A DNA stretch of 10,499 bases, from NCBI GenBank assembly GCA_964604905.1, contig CAZSCC010000529.1, positions 1 through 10,499 of the forward strand, in the 5' to 3' direction. Numbering within the stretch: the first letter of the stretch is position 1; the number at the start of each line of letters is the position of its first letter. This document shows positions 1-10,102 of this stretch, in pieces. The notes beneath the pieces are model-generated. The model was not told the origin of the DNA. It did no database searches and saw nothing but the letters and a program-made list of their open reading frames with translations. The translations under genes were made by a program, and so were the position numbers. The stretch comes from JACQFK01 sp964604905 (lineage in GTDB: Bacteria > Planctomycetota > MHYJ01 > JACPRB01).

Positions 1-1
1 C

Positions 2-991
2 CTCAAGAAGGCCATGGCGGAACTCGACCCGGCCGACTACGACTATGTCATCGTCGACTCGCCCCCCCAGCTCGGCTTCCTCAACGTGAACAGCCTCGCC
101 TGGGTCCGGGAGGTGTTCATCCCCATGACGTGCGAGTTCTACGCGCTCCACGGGCTCTCCCTCCTCATGGAGACGGTCGAGCGGGTGAAGGCGAAGCTCA
201 ATCCCCTGCTCAGGATCTCGGGCGTCATCACCTGCATGGTCCACCCGCGTCGCGCCATCACGCGGGACGTGATCGCCGAACTCGAGAAGCACTTTCCCGG
301 CCGCGTGATGAAGACGCGCATCCGCGTGAACGTCCGTCTGGTCGAGGCCCCCAGCCACGGGAAGCCGATCTTCGACTACGCTCCCGACTCCAACGGCGCC
401 GCCGACTACATGAGCCTCGCACGCGAGATGCTGGAGCTGGAGTCGCCCGCCATGTCCCTTGCGGCCGCCGACCCGATCGCCGCCGTCTTCGCGCCGGAGC
501 CCGCGGTCGAAGTCCCCGCCCCCGAACCCGCGGCCGCTCCCCAGACCGAGATCGTCGCCGAAGCGGCCGTTTCACCGGAGCCCGAGAGCGTCCCGGCGGA
601 GCCGGCGATCGAAGCCCCCGCCCCCGAGCCTGCGATCGAGCCGGTCGCCGTCGACGCCGAGGTCGTCGCCGCGCCGGTCCTCGAGCCCGTGGCCGTCGCA
701 GCCGAGGCCGCTGCGCCGGAGACGTCCGGAGCCCCACCCGTCAGCGAGCCGGTCGGCTCGCCGTTCGTCACGATGGATCCGGGCGCGCCGTTGACCACTC
801 CCGTGGCGCCGGTCGAGGCCCCCGCCGCCGCGCCGCCTCCGCGGAGCGTGGTGGACGGCTCCACTCCGTATGCCCAGATGCTCGGCCTAGCGGGGTTGAA
901 GCCCATCGTGGTGGCGAAGCCCGGCGCCCTCGTCGCCGCGCCCCCGAAGAAGCAGGGGCTCTTCGGAAGACTGATGGGCCGGAAGGGCTGA
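2..991 (+). CDS. ParA/Soj-family ATPase with long disordered tail and MinD-like C-terminal peptide (5' partial)
   Basis: The frame is open from base 2, so the gene starts outside the window; the ATG at base 14 is internal. What remains is the C-terminal half of a deviant-Walker P-loop ATPase of the ParA/Soj group. YDYVIVDSPPQLG is the switch II strand with DxPP, and ALHGLSLL and RVNVRLVEAPSHGKPIFDY are Soj-type blocks that normally end the fold near 'LAREML'. The Walker A lysine lies upstream and cannot be checked. After the domain (about residue 140 from base 14) come roughly 170 residues rich in Ala, Pro, Glu and Val with PAPEP-type repeats, then a short block containing TPYAQMLGLAGLKP. The last 14 residues are KKQGLFGRLMGRKG. 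Known ParA proteins dimerise on ATP, bind DNA non-specifically and position cargo; the tail is additional to that fold. The ending resembles the MinD membrane-targeting helix and recurs in the coiled-coil protein at 4948-6675. Family assignment is firm; the cargo is unknown. Confidence 0.9.
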   Translation, partial: LKKAMAELDPADYDYVIVDSPPQLGFLNVNSLAWVREVFIPMTCEFYALHGLSLLMETVERVKAKLNPLLRISGVITCMVHPRRAITRDVIAELEKHFPGRVMKTRIRVNVRLVEAPSHGKPIFDYAPDSNGAADYMSLAREMLELESPAMSLAAADPIAAVFAPEPAVEVPAPEPAAAPQTEIVAEAAVSPEPESVPAEPAIEAPAPEPAIEPVAVDAEVVAAPVLEPVAVAAEAAAPETSGAPPVSEPVGSPFVTMDPGAPLTTPVAPVEAPAAAPPPRSVVDGSTPYAQMLGLAGLKPIVVAKPGALVAAPPKKQGLFGRLMGRKG

Positions 992-1012
992 TCGAGCCGG
1001 GGCTGTTCCGCC

Positions 1013-1909
1013 ATGACCGTCGTCGGCCGGCTCGCCCCCAGCCCCACCGGATCGCTCCACCTGGGCAACGTGCGGACGTTCCTCTGGGCGTGGCTCAGCG
1101 CGCGCGCTCAGGGCGGACGCGTACTCCTCCGGGTGGAAGACCTCGACACGCCCCGGGTCAAGCCGGGCAGCGCCGAAAGGATGATCGACGATCTCCGCTG
1201 GCTCGGGTTCGACTGGGACGGGCCGGTGGAGGTCCAGACCGCGCGGCGGGAGCATTACCGGCGCGTCTTCGGGAGGCTCGCCGGGAGAATCTACCCCTGC
1301 AAGTGCACCCGGGGGGAGATTGCCGCCTCGGCCAGCGCCCCCCACGAAGGCGACCACGAACTGCGCTATCCGGGGACGTGCCGGAGTTACGACGGCCCCG
1401 CGGTCAACTGGAGGCTCCGGGTCGAACCCGGGCTAGTGGAATTCGACGACCGCCTTTTCGGCCGGACGTCGATCGACGTCGCCGCGACCCTCGGCGATTT
1501 CGCGGTCGCGAAGGCGCCCGACCAGCCCGCCTACCAGCTCGCCGTCGTGGCCGACGACCTCGACCAGGGGGTCACCGAGGTCGTCCGGGGCGACGACCTC
1601 ATCCCCTCGACCGCCCGGCAGATCCTCCTCACCCGCGCGCTCGGCGCCGCGCCTCCCGCGTACGGCCACGTCCCGCTGCTGGTCGGCCCCGACGGGATGC
1701 GGCTCGCCAAGCGCCACGGCGACGCGAGGATCGCGACCTTCCGCGAACGGGGCGTGACCCCCGAGCGGATCATCGGCGTGCTGGCCGCGTGGTCCGGCCT
1801 CGGTGAGGGGGACGCCACTCCCGCCTGCCTCGTCCCGAAGTGGTCGTGGGATCGGGCCCCGCGGGAACGGATCGTCCTCACCCCGGGGCGGCTGGCCGAT
1901 TTAAAATGA
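1013..1909 (+). CDS. gluQ: Glutamyl-Q tRNA(Asp) synthetase (GluQ-RS, YadB family)
   Basis: A class I aminoacyl-tRNA synthetase catalytic core without an anticodon-binding domain (298 aa; full GltX is about 470 aa). The family loads glutamate onto the queuosine base at position 34 of tRNA(Asp) in the cytoplasm. Visible signatures are RLAPSPTGSLHLGN (residues 6-19, HIGH-type motif), LLRVEDLDTPR (38-48), the zinc site C96-x-C98 with Y119 and C123 in the YadB arrangement, the domain linker VVRGDDLIPSTARQ (190-203), and LAKRHG (231-236) as the KMSKS loop. The zinc spacing and the missing C-terminal domain favour GluQ over GluRS. The ATG lies 21 bp after the parA-like stop in the same frame; no strong ribosome-binding site precedes it, so the two may be co-transcribed. 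In proteobacteria gluQ often follows dksA; here it does not. It converges on rpsA. Confidence 0.95.
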   Translation: MTVVGRLAPSPTGSLHLGNVRTFLWAWLSARAQGGRVLLRVEDLDTPRVKPGSAERMIDDLRWLGFDWDGPVEVQTARREHYRRVFGRLAGRIYPCKCTRGEIAASASAPHEGDHELRYPGTCRSYDGPAVNWRLRVEPGLVEFDDRLFGRTSIDVAATLGDFAVAKAPDQPAYQLAVVADDLDQGVTEVVRGDDLIPSTARQILLTRALGAAPPAYGHVPLLVGPDGMRLAKRHGDARIATFRERGVTPERIIGVLAAWSGLGEGDATPACLVPKWSWDRAPRERIVLTPGRLADLK

Positions 1910-1939
1910 AACGACCCCGGTCGCGGGACCGGGGCCGTT
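1910..1939 (-). terminator. Intrinsic terminator of the rpsA block
   Basis: CCCCGGTC (1915-1922) and GACCGGGG (1927-1934) pair perfectly around a 4-nt loop. After one mismatch the stem continues with AACG/CGTT (1910-1913 with 1936-1939). Read on the minus strand, the hairpin starts 15 nt after the rpsA stop and runs into a T-rich stretch (TCGTTTCATTTT), as expected for an intrinsic terminator. On the plus strand it lies directly after the gluQ stop but is followed by CCTGG rather than T residues, so termination in that direction is less certain. Confidence 0.8.
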
Positions 1940-1954
1940 CCTGGAATCGTTCCG

Positions 1955-3657
<1,703 letters not shown>

Positions 3658-3679
<22 letters not shown>

Positions 3680-4266
3680 CCTTCTTGATCTCCTTTCAGG
3701 CCGAGGACGGCATCCCGGATGTCGTCCCCGGCGATCGTTTCCGGTCGCATGGGCTTGCCGAAGACCAGGCGGATCCTTCCCAGACGGGGAATGAGCGCCC
3801 TCTTCGGCCACACCTTGTACGCACCCTCGATGAGGACCGGGACGATGGGGACGGCGGCGCGCTCGGCCAACATGCCGATGCCGGCCTTCATTCGGCCGAC
3901 GGTGCCGTCCCGGGTCCGTGTCCCTTCCGGAAACACCAGAAGGATGTTGCCCCGCTGGAGCCTGTCAATGGCGTTTCTCACCCCCTTCACGTCCGCCGTG
4001 TCCCGTTCGATCGAAAACGCGTTGCAGCGGCCGATTAGGGCTCCGAAAAGCGGGTTCTTAAAGAGCGTCCGCCGGGCCATAAAGTGCATCTCCCGCTGGA
4101 GATACGAGCCGATCAGCGGAGGGTCCAGAAAACTCTGGTGGTTGGCCACGAGGAGGACGCCCCCCGTCTTGGGGACGTTCTCGATTCCGGTCACCCGGAT
4201 CCGCCAGAACAGCCGTCCGCCGAAACGGACCAGCGCCTGGACCAGCCGCCACCACCAGCGCGTCAT
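3658..4266 (-). CDS. plsC: 1-acyl-sn-glycerol-3-phosphate acyltransferase (PlsC family)
   Basis: A 202-residue acyltransferase of the PlsC/LPLAT family, which acylates lysophosphatidic acid to phosphatidic acid at the inner face of the cytoplasmic membrane. Block I is NHQSFLDP (42-49, catalytic His43 and Asp48). Block II is in the CNAFSIER region (81-88), block III is FPEGTRTRDG (112-121) and block IV is VPIVPV (139-144). The N-terminus is hydrophobic and Trp-rich (WWWRLVQALVRFGGRLFW), consistent with membrane association, without a clear full transmembrane span. Length is slightly short but normal for a compact PlsC. The start codon overlaps the cmk stop as ATGA, and its 3' end overlaps rpsA by 22 bp, so expression is probably coupled. 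Acyl donor and exact substrate cannot be read from the sequence; a paralogous lysophospholipid acyltransferase is the main alternative. Confidence 0.92.
3690..3696 (-). promoter_or_regulatory. Shine-Dalgarno site of rpsA
   Basis: On the minus strand AAAGGAG lies 10 nt before the ATG at 3679 and inside the plsC coding region. It is the main reason for choosing that start rather than the ATG at 3661, whose upstream sequence (CCGAAAGCTC) is weak. The placement suggests translational coupling of rpsA to plsC. Confidence 0.65.
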
Positions 4267-4898
4267 CTGAGCCCGATTGCGGCGAGTATTCTATCGACGA
4301 CCTGTTCCAGGGTCAAGCCGGACGTGTCGATCTCGACCGCCCCTTCCGGCCGGACCAGGGCTCCCTCCGGCCGTGCGCGATCTCCGGCGTCCCGGCGGGA
4401 GATCGCGCGGCGGATCTCCTCGAGGTCCCCGCCGACCTCGGCATGCCGTCGCTTCGCTCGGACGTCGACCGAGGCGTCCAGGTAGAACTTGAAGGCCGCG
4501 TCCGGGAACACCACGGAACCCTGGTCGCGTCCCTCCGTCACGAGCCCGCCCGACCGGCCGATCTCCCGCTGCAGGCGGACGAGTTCCGCCCGGCATTCGG
4601 GGGAATCGGCGACCGGCTTCACTGCCGCGGTGATCTCTTGCGTTCGAATGGCCTCCGTGACGTCCTCGCCGTCGCACGTGACGCGCGACTCGCCGACGAC
4701 GATGGCGGCCCCGGCGATCAGGGTCGCGATGGCCCGAGGGTCCGAGAGCCCGAGCCTCCCCGCCTTCCACGCGACCGCGCGGTACATGGCGCCGGTGTCC
4801 AGGAATCTCAGGCCGAGGCGCCGCGCGACGCGGCGCGCGACGCTGGACTTGCCCGCGCCGGCGGGCCCGTCGAGGGTGACGATGAACTTTGAAGTCAG
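4263..4898 (-). CDS. cmk: Cytidylate kinase (start codon uncertain)
   Basis: Phosphorylates CMP and dCMP to the diphosphates in pyrimidine nucleotide metabolism. Counting from the CTG at 4898 (211 aa), the P-loop GPAGAGKS is at 11-18, DTGAMYRA at 34-41, and VTCDGEDVTEAIRTQEI matches the family's CMP-binding insert. TEGRDQGSVVFPDAAFKFYLDAS is the conserved GRDxGxVVFPDA block, and SRRDAGDRARPEGALV is the arginine-rich lid. All main motifs are present and the gene looks functional. The odd point is the start: no ATG, GTG or TTG occurs in frame between the preceding gene's stop (4948-4950) and the first conserved strand (FIVTLDG). Candidates are CTG at 4898, inside a heptamer repeat, or ATC at 4883; neither has a clear SD. 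Upstream codons run into the coiled-coil gene in another frame and are not real coding. The stop overlaps the plsC start (ATGA). Confidence 0.9.
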   Translation of the reverse strand: MTSKFIVTLDGPAGAGKSSVARRVARRLGLRFLDTGAMYRAVAWKAGRLGLSDPRAIATLIAGAAIVVGESRVTCDGEDVTEAIRTQEITAAVKPVADSPECRAELVRLQREIGRSGGLVTEGRDQGSVVFPDAAFKFYLDASVDVRAKRRHAEVGGDLEEIRRAISRRDAGDRARPEGALVRPEGAVEIDTSGLTLEQVVDRILAAIGLR

Positions 4899-4920
4899 AA
4901 GTTCGGAGTCGGAAGGCGGA
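4891..4920. repeat. Degenerate heptamer repeat before cmk
   Basis: Four imperfect 7-bp units are read on the plus strand: GAAGTCA, GAAGTTC, GGAGTCG, GAAGGCG, then GA. The tract fills the gap between the hairpin after the coiled-coil gene and the first conserved cmk codons, and it covers the spot where a cmk ribosome-binding site would be expected. A similar but cleaner 7-bp tract lies at 7161-7190. Confidence 0.55.
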
Positions 4921-4946
4921 GGGGAGCCCTCGTCTGCCGGCTCCCC
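4921..4946 (-). other. Perfect 8-bp stem-loop directly after the coiled-coil gene
   Basis: GGGGAGCC (4921-4928) and GGCTCCCC (4939-4946) are exact inverted repeats around a 10-nt loop. On the minus strand the stem begins 1 nt after the TAG stop of the coiled-coil gene. No T-run follows (TCCGCC), so it is not a classic intrinsic terminator. It could be a weak terminator, an RNA 3'-end stabiliser or processing site, and would separate expression of the upstream gene from cmk. Confidence 0.5.
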
Positions 4947-4947
4947 G

Positions 4948-6675
4948 CTACTTCTTCCGTCCGAAGAGCTTACCGAACAGGCCCTTCTTCTTCGGCTTTT
5001 CCTCCTCGGCGGCAGGCTCCTCCTCGGCAGCGGGCGCCTCGTCAGCGGCCGGCTCGTCCTCGGGAATCGGCCCGGGCGAGGTCTCCGCGCTGAGGGGGGA
5101 TTCCTCGAACGTCGCCTCGCCGGCCGGAGGTTCCTCCGCGTCGAGCCCAGTCGGCGAATCTTTTTCTCGCATCGCCTCCCGGACCTTCCTGCCCATGCCG
5201 CCGCCGCCCAGATCGAGGAGGGTCTCGTCCTGGGGCAGCCCGCCACCGTCCCGGGCGACCGGTTCGACGTCTGGAAGCGATTCGAGCTCCACCGCCTCGG
5301 CCGGGGCTTCCTCGTCCACCGACGACTTCGAGGGCGGGACCGACTCGGCGGCGGGCCTACCCCAGGTGGGACCGGACGCCGACGGCGCCTCCGCAGTCGC
5401 CTCTCCACCCGGCGTCTGCAGACTCTGGTTGAGCCGCTTGACGCGTTCGATCAACCCCTGGAGCGCGCTCGAGACGCTGCCCAGGCTCCGGCCCAGGTCG
5501 GCCGCCAGGTACCGCGCCTCTCCGAGTCCGGCCGCGCCGGACGCCGCGTCCTTTGCGCCGATCTTGTTCTCGAGCGCCTGTTTCTCGCCCGCCGAGGCGT
5601 CCAGCTTCTTCTGCAGTTCGTCGGCCTTCGCCTTGTGGCGGGCGACCGCGGCCTCGAGATCGCCGATCCTCCCGTCCCTCTTGTCGAGTTCGACCGAGCC
5701 GGCCGCCGTGGTCGAGTGGGCGCTCTCAGAGGCCTTCTGGTACTCCTCCCGGAGCGAGCGGTAGCGCTGTTCGCCGTCCTGGACGATCTTCTCGAGCATC
5801 GAGATCCGCGACTGCGCGCGCTGGAGGTCGGCATTCTTCTGGTCGAGGAGGGCGTCGACCTTGCCTCCCCCCTGGACGCGGGCGGAGACCTCGACAAGCT
5901 GTTTCTCGACCGCGGAGGTCTTGGTGTGGAGTCCCTCGATCTCCTTCTCCTTGTTGGAGAGCGTGGTCTTGTACGCGTCCTGGGCCTTCTTGAGCTCCTC
6001 GCCCAGGCGGGCGATCGCCTCCTGCGACTCCTTGTGCTCGGCATCCTTTTCGCGGACGGCCGCCTCCGCGGCGGTCGCTGCGGCGCCCTTTGTCTCCCGG
6101 AGATTCTTCTCCAGTTCGCCGACTCGCGCCCGGCCCTCGGCCAGGCTCTTGTCGCGCGTTTGCGTCCCGCCCTTGGCGCCCTGCAGCTCGTGCTCAAGGG
6201 CTGCGATCCGCTCCTGGGCGTAGTGGAGCTCGGCGTCCTTCTCCTTCAATCCGGCGAGCCCGGCCTGCTGCGCCTTGAGCCGGGCTTCCTGGACCTCCTT
6301 CTCGAGGTTCTGCACCTTCGAGGCGTGGTCCTTCCCCTCGGCGTCCCGTTTCAGGAGCTCCGCCTTGAGCCGGACTCCCTCGGAAACCGCCTCCTCGCGG
6401 GTCTTCTGGGCGTTGGCGAGCCGGCCGGCCATCTCCTCGATCTCGCGGGCCTTCCCTTCCGCTGAGGCGCGTGCGGCCGCTCCGGCCTTCTCGAGCTCGG
6501 CGACCTTCGCCTCAAAATCCCTGATACGCGGGTCGGCCGTGGCGGGCGCCGCGGCCGCAGGTGCGGGACCGGAGGCCGCGCGCAGCGCGCCGCCGCACGA
6601 GGGACACTTGGTCGGGGCGGCGCTGGCGCCGTCCCGGACCCGGAACATCTTACCGCAGGAGCATTCGAGGAGCAT
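4948..6675 (-). CDS. Zinc-ribbon / long coiled-coil protein with acidic tail and MinD-like C-terminal peptide
   Basis: I recognise no named family. The 575 residues fall into four parts. First is an N-terminal zinc ribbon with C5-x-C7 and C24-x2-C27 (ECSCGKMFRVRD...KCPSCGG). After an Ala/Pro linker comes a Glu/Lys/Ala-rich, heptad-patterned region from about 48 to 420, almost certainly coiled coil, with a break near GGGKVDALL (269-277). Next is a Pro/Glu/Ala-rich acidic, probably disordered region (about 421-560) holding one conserved-looking block, DETLLDLGGGGMGRKVREAM (483-502). Last is a basic amphipathic end, KKKGLFGKLFGRKK (562-575). No signal peptide or transmembrane span is seen, so it is probably cytoplasmic and perhaps membrane-bound through the last helix, which matches the end of the ParA-like protein at 2-991. 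The ATG has GGAGG 7 nt upstream and a possible own promoter. A structural or scaffold role is inference. Confidence 0.9.
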   Translation of the reverse strand: MLLECSCGKMFRVRDGASAAPTKCPSCGGALRAASGPAPAAAAPATADPRIRDFEAKVAELEKAGAAARASAEGKAREIEEMAGRLANAQKTREEAVSEGVRLKAELLKRDAEGKDHASKVQNLEKEVQEARLKAQQAGLAGLKEKDAELHYAQERIAALEHELQGAKGGTQTRDKSLAEGRARVGELEKNLRETKGAAATAAEAAVREKDAEHKESQEAIARLGEELKKAQDAYKTTLSNKEKEIEGLHTKTSAVEKQLVEVSARVQGGGKVDALLDQKNADLQRAQSRISMLEKIVQDGEQRYRSLREEYQKASESAHSTTAAGSVELDKRDGRIGDLEAAVARHKAKADELQKKLDASAGEKQALENKIGAKDAASGAAGLGEARYLAADLGRSLGSVSSALQGLIERVKRLNQSLQTPGGEATAEAPSASGPTWGRPAAESVPPSKSSVDEEAPAEAVELESLPDVEPVARDGGGLPQDETLLDLGGGGMGRKVREAMREKDSPTGLDAEEPPAGEATFEESPLSAETSPGPIPEDEPAADEAPAAEEEPAAEEEKPKKKGLFGKLFGRKK

Positions 6676-6696
6676 GCTGTTCCCTCCGCGCCCATC

Positions 6697-6723
6697 AGTT
6701 TACCACGCACACGGGACGGTCAA
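6697..6723 (-). promoter_or_regulatory. Possible promoter of the zinc-ribbon/coiled-coil gene
   Basis: On the minus strand TTGACC (6723-6718, 5 of 6 to the -35 consensus) is followed after 15 nt by TAAACT (6702-6697, 4 of 6 to the -10). A TGG immediately before it gives an extended -10. Transcription would begin about 15 nt before the ATG at 6675, leaving room for the GGAGG ribosome-binding site. The short spacer is below optimum, so this is tentative. Confidence 0.35.
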
Positions 6724-6744
6724 AGCGATTTCCGAGGGGGCGGG

Positions 6745-7116
6745 CTACCGCTTGCGGCCCAAGGCCTTCCCGAGTTCTCGTTCCTGCCTCTTCCACAGGC
6801 GCGACCTCTCCGCCGGAGCGCGATCGTCGTACCCGAGGAGATGCAGGAGGCCGTGCGCCACGTACCTCAGGAGCTCCTCCTCGACCGGGATCGCGCGGGC
6901 CTTCGCCTCCGCGGCGGCGTACTCCGCCGAGATCACCAGCTCGCCGAAGAGGTCCGTTCCGAGGGGGAACGAGATCACATCGGTCGCGAAATCATGCTTC
7001 AGGAAGCTGCGATTGATCTTCCGGATGGCCGCGTTCGTGACGAACGCGATCGACACGCTCCGCGATCCCGCGATCTGCCGGGCCAGCCGTCGTACCGCCC
7101 CCGCCGGGATCGGCAC
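6745..7116 (-). CDS. ybeY: Endoribonuclease YbeY (16S rRNA maturation); N-terminus uncertain
   Basis: A metal-dependent endoribonuclease of the UPF0054/YbeY family, involved in 16S rRNA 3'-end maturation and ribosome quality control in the cytoplasm. Numbering from the GTG at 7116 (123 aa), the family blocks are FATDVISFPLG (43-53), GELVISAEYA (58-67) and the metal site HGLLHLLGYDD (88-98). The usual motif is HGxLHLxGYDH, so the first two ligands (His88, His92) are present and the third is Asp98. Asp can bind zinc, so this need not mean loss of activity. The reading frame continues upstream to a stop at 7146-7144 as IHITDEQSR-VPIPAG, which looks like the genuine family N-terminus. However, it offers only ATC (7143, 7137) or ACG as initiators; either the protein starts at the non-optimal GTG or uses a rare codon. 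It follows uvrA on the same strand. Confidence 0.9.
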   Translation of the reverse strand: MPIPAGAVRRLARQIAGSRSVSIAFVTNAAIRKINRSFLKHDFATDVISFPLGTDLFGELVISAEYAAAEAKARAIPVEEELLRYVAHGLLHLLGYDDRAPAERSRLWKRQERELGKALGRKR

Positions 7117-7160
7117 CCGGGACTGCTCGTCCGTGATGTGGATCTACCCGTCCCGCCCTC

Positions 7161-7190
7161 TCCTGATTCCTGATTCGTGATTCGTGATTC
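7161..7190. repeat. Heptamer tandem repeat between uvrA and ybeY
   Basis: Four consecutive 7-bp units are read on the plus strand: TCCTGAT, TCCTGAT, TCGTGAT, TCGTGAT, then TC. On the minus strand the units read GAATCAC and GAATCAG. The tract occupies most of the short gap between the uvrA stop and ybeY. It shares its 7-bp period and GAA-led units with the tract at 4891-4920. It is non-coding by context and shows no hairpin. Confidence 0.7.
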
Positions 7191-7196
7191 GCCCCC

Positions 7197-10028
<2,832 letters not shown>

Positions 10029-10042
10029 GGGTCGAACCGCCG

Positions 10043-10071
10043 ATTCTACCGCCGGCCCGAACCTTTTGCAA
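10043..10071 (-). promoter_or_regulatory. Putative uvrA promoter
   Basis: On the minus strand TTGCAA (10071-10066) stands 17 nt from TAGAAT (10048-10043), which matches the -10 consensus at 5 of 6 positions; the -35 matches at 4 of 6. Transcription would start near 10036, about 8 nt before the ATG at 10028. The -35 is palindromic and is shared with the promoter on the other strand. No SOS-box-like CTG-N10-CAG is evident. Confidence 0.5.
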
Positions 10072-10094
10072 CGTGCCCCGTTGGGACGTATAAA
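10066..10094 (+). promoter_or_regulatory. Putative promoter of the divergent membrane-protein gene
   Basis: On the plus strand TTGCAA (10066-10071) is followed after exactly 17 nt by TATAAA (10089-10094, 5 of 6 to the -10). The predicted start of transcription (about 10101) nearly coincides with the ATG at 10103, implying a leaderless mRNA. It overlaps the uvrA promoter through the common -35 hexamer. Confidence 0.5.
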
Positions 10095-10102
10095 TGACCG
10101 TC

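Noticed and set aside
490..660. Repetitive Pro/Ala/Glu coding stretch considered as a tandem DNA repeat
   Set aside because: The PAPEP units are irregular in spacing and base sequence; this is a low-complexity protein tail, not a DNA repeat array.
130..1806. 558-residue Arg/Pro-rich plus-strand frame overlapping the ParA-like gene and gluQ
   Set aside because: It crosses the junction of two well-supported genes in another frame, with typical shadow composition.
1943..1953. Small hairpin GGAA-TCG-TTCC beside the rpsA stop
   Set aside because: The 4-bp stem is too weak to call a terminator next to the much stronger stem at 1910-1939.
3680..3811. 44-codon N-terminal extension of rpsA
   Set aside because: It lies inside the plsC coding region on the same strand in another frame, is Arg/Pro/Gly-rich with no S1 similarity, and is less well placed than the ATG at 3679 with its SD site.
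4899..5408. Cytidylate kinase extended to an ATG at 5408 (381 residues)
   Set aside because: The extra residues are an Arg/Pro-rich shadow of the coiled-coil gene's acidic tail. Cmk proteins begin just before the P-loop.
4489..6465. 658-residue plus-strand open frame across cmk and the coiled-coil gene
   Set aside because: The Leu/Arg/Gly-rich antisense frame mirrors the coiled-coil repeats on the other strand. It spans the boundary of two real genes and has no family features.
10094..10102. ATG at 10094 as start of the right-edge gene
   Set aside because: It overlaps the predicted -10 hexamer and would precede the predicted transcript start; the ATG at 10103 fits better. Not fully excluded.
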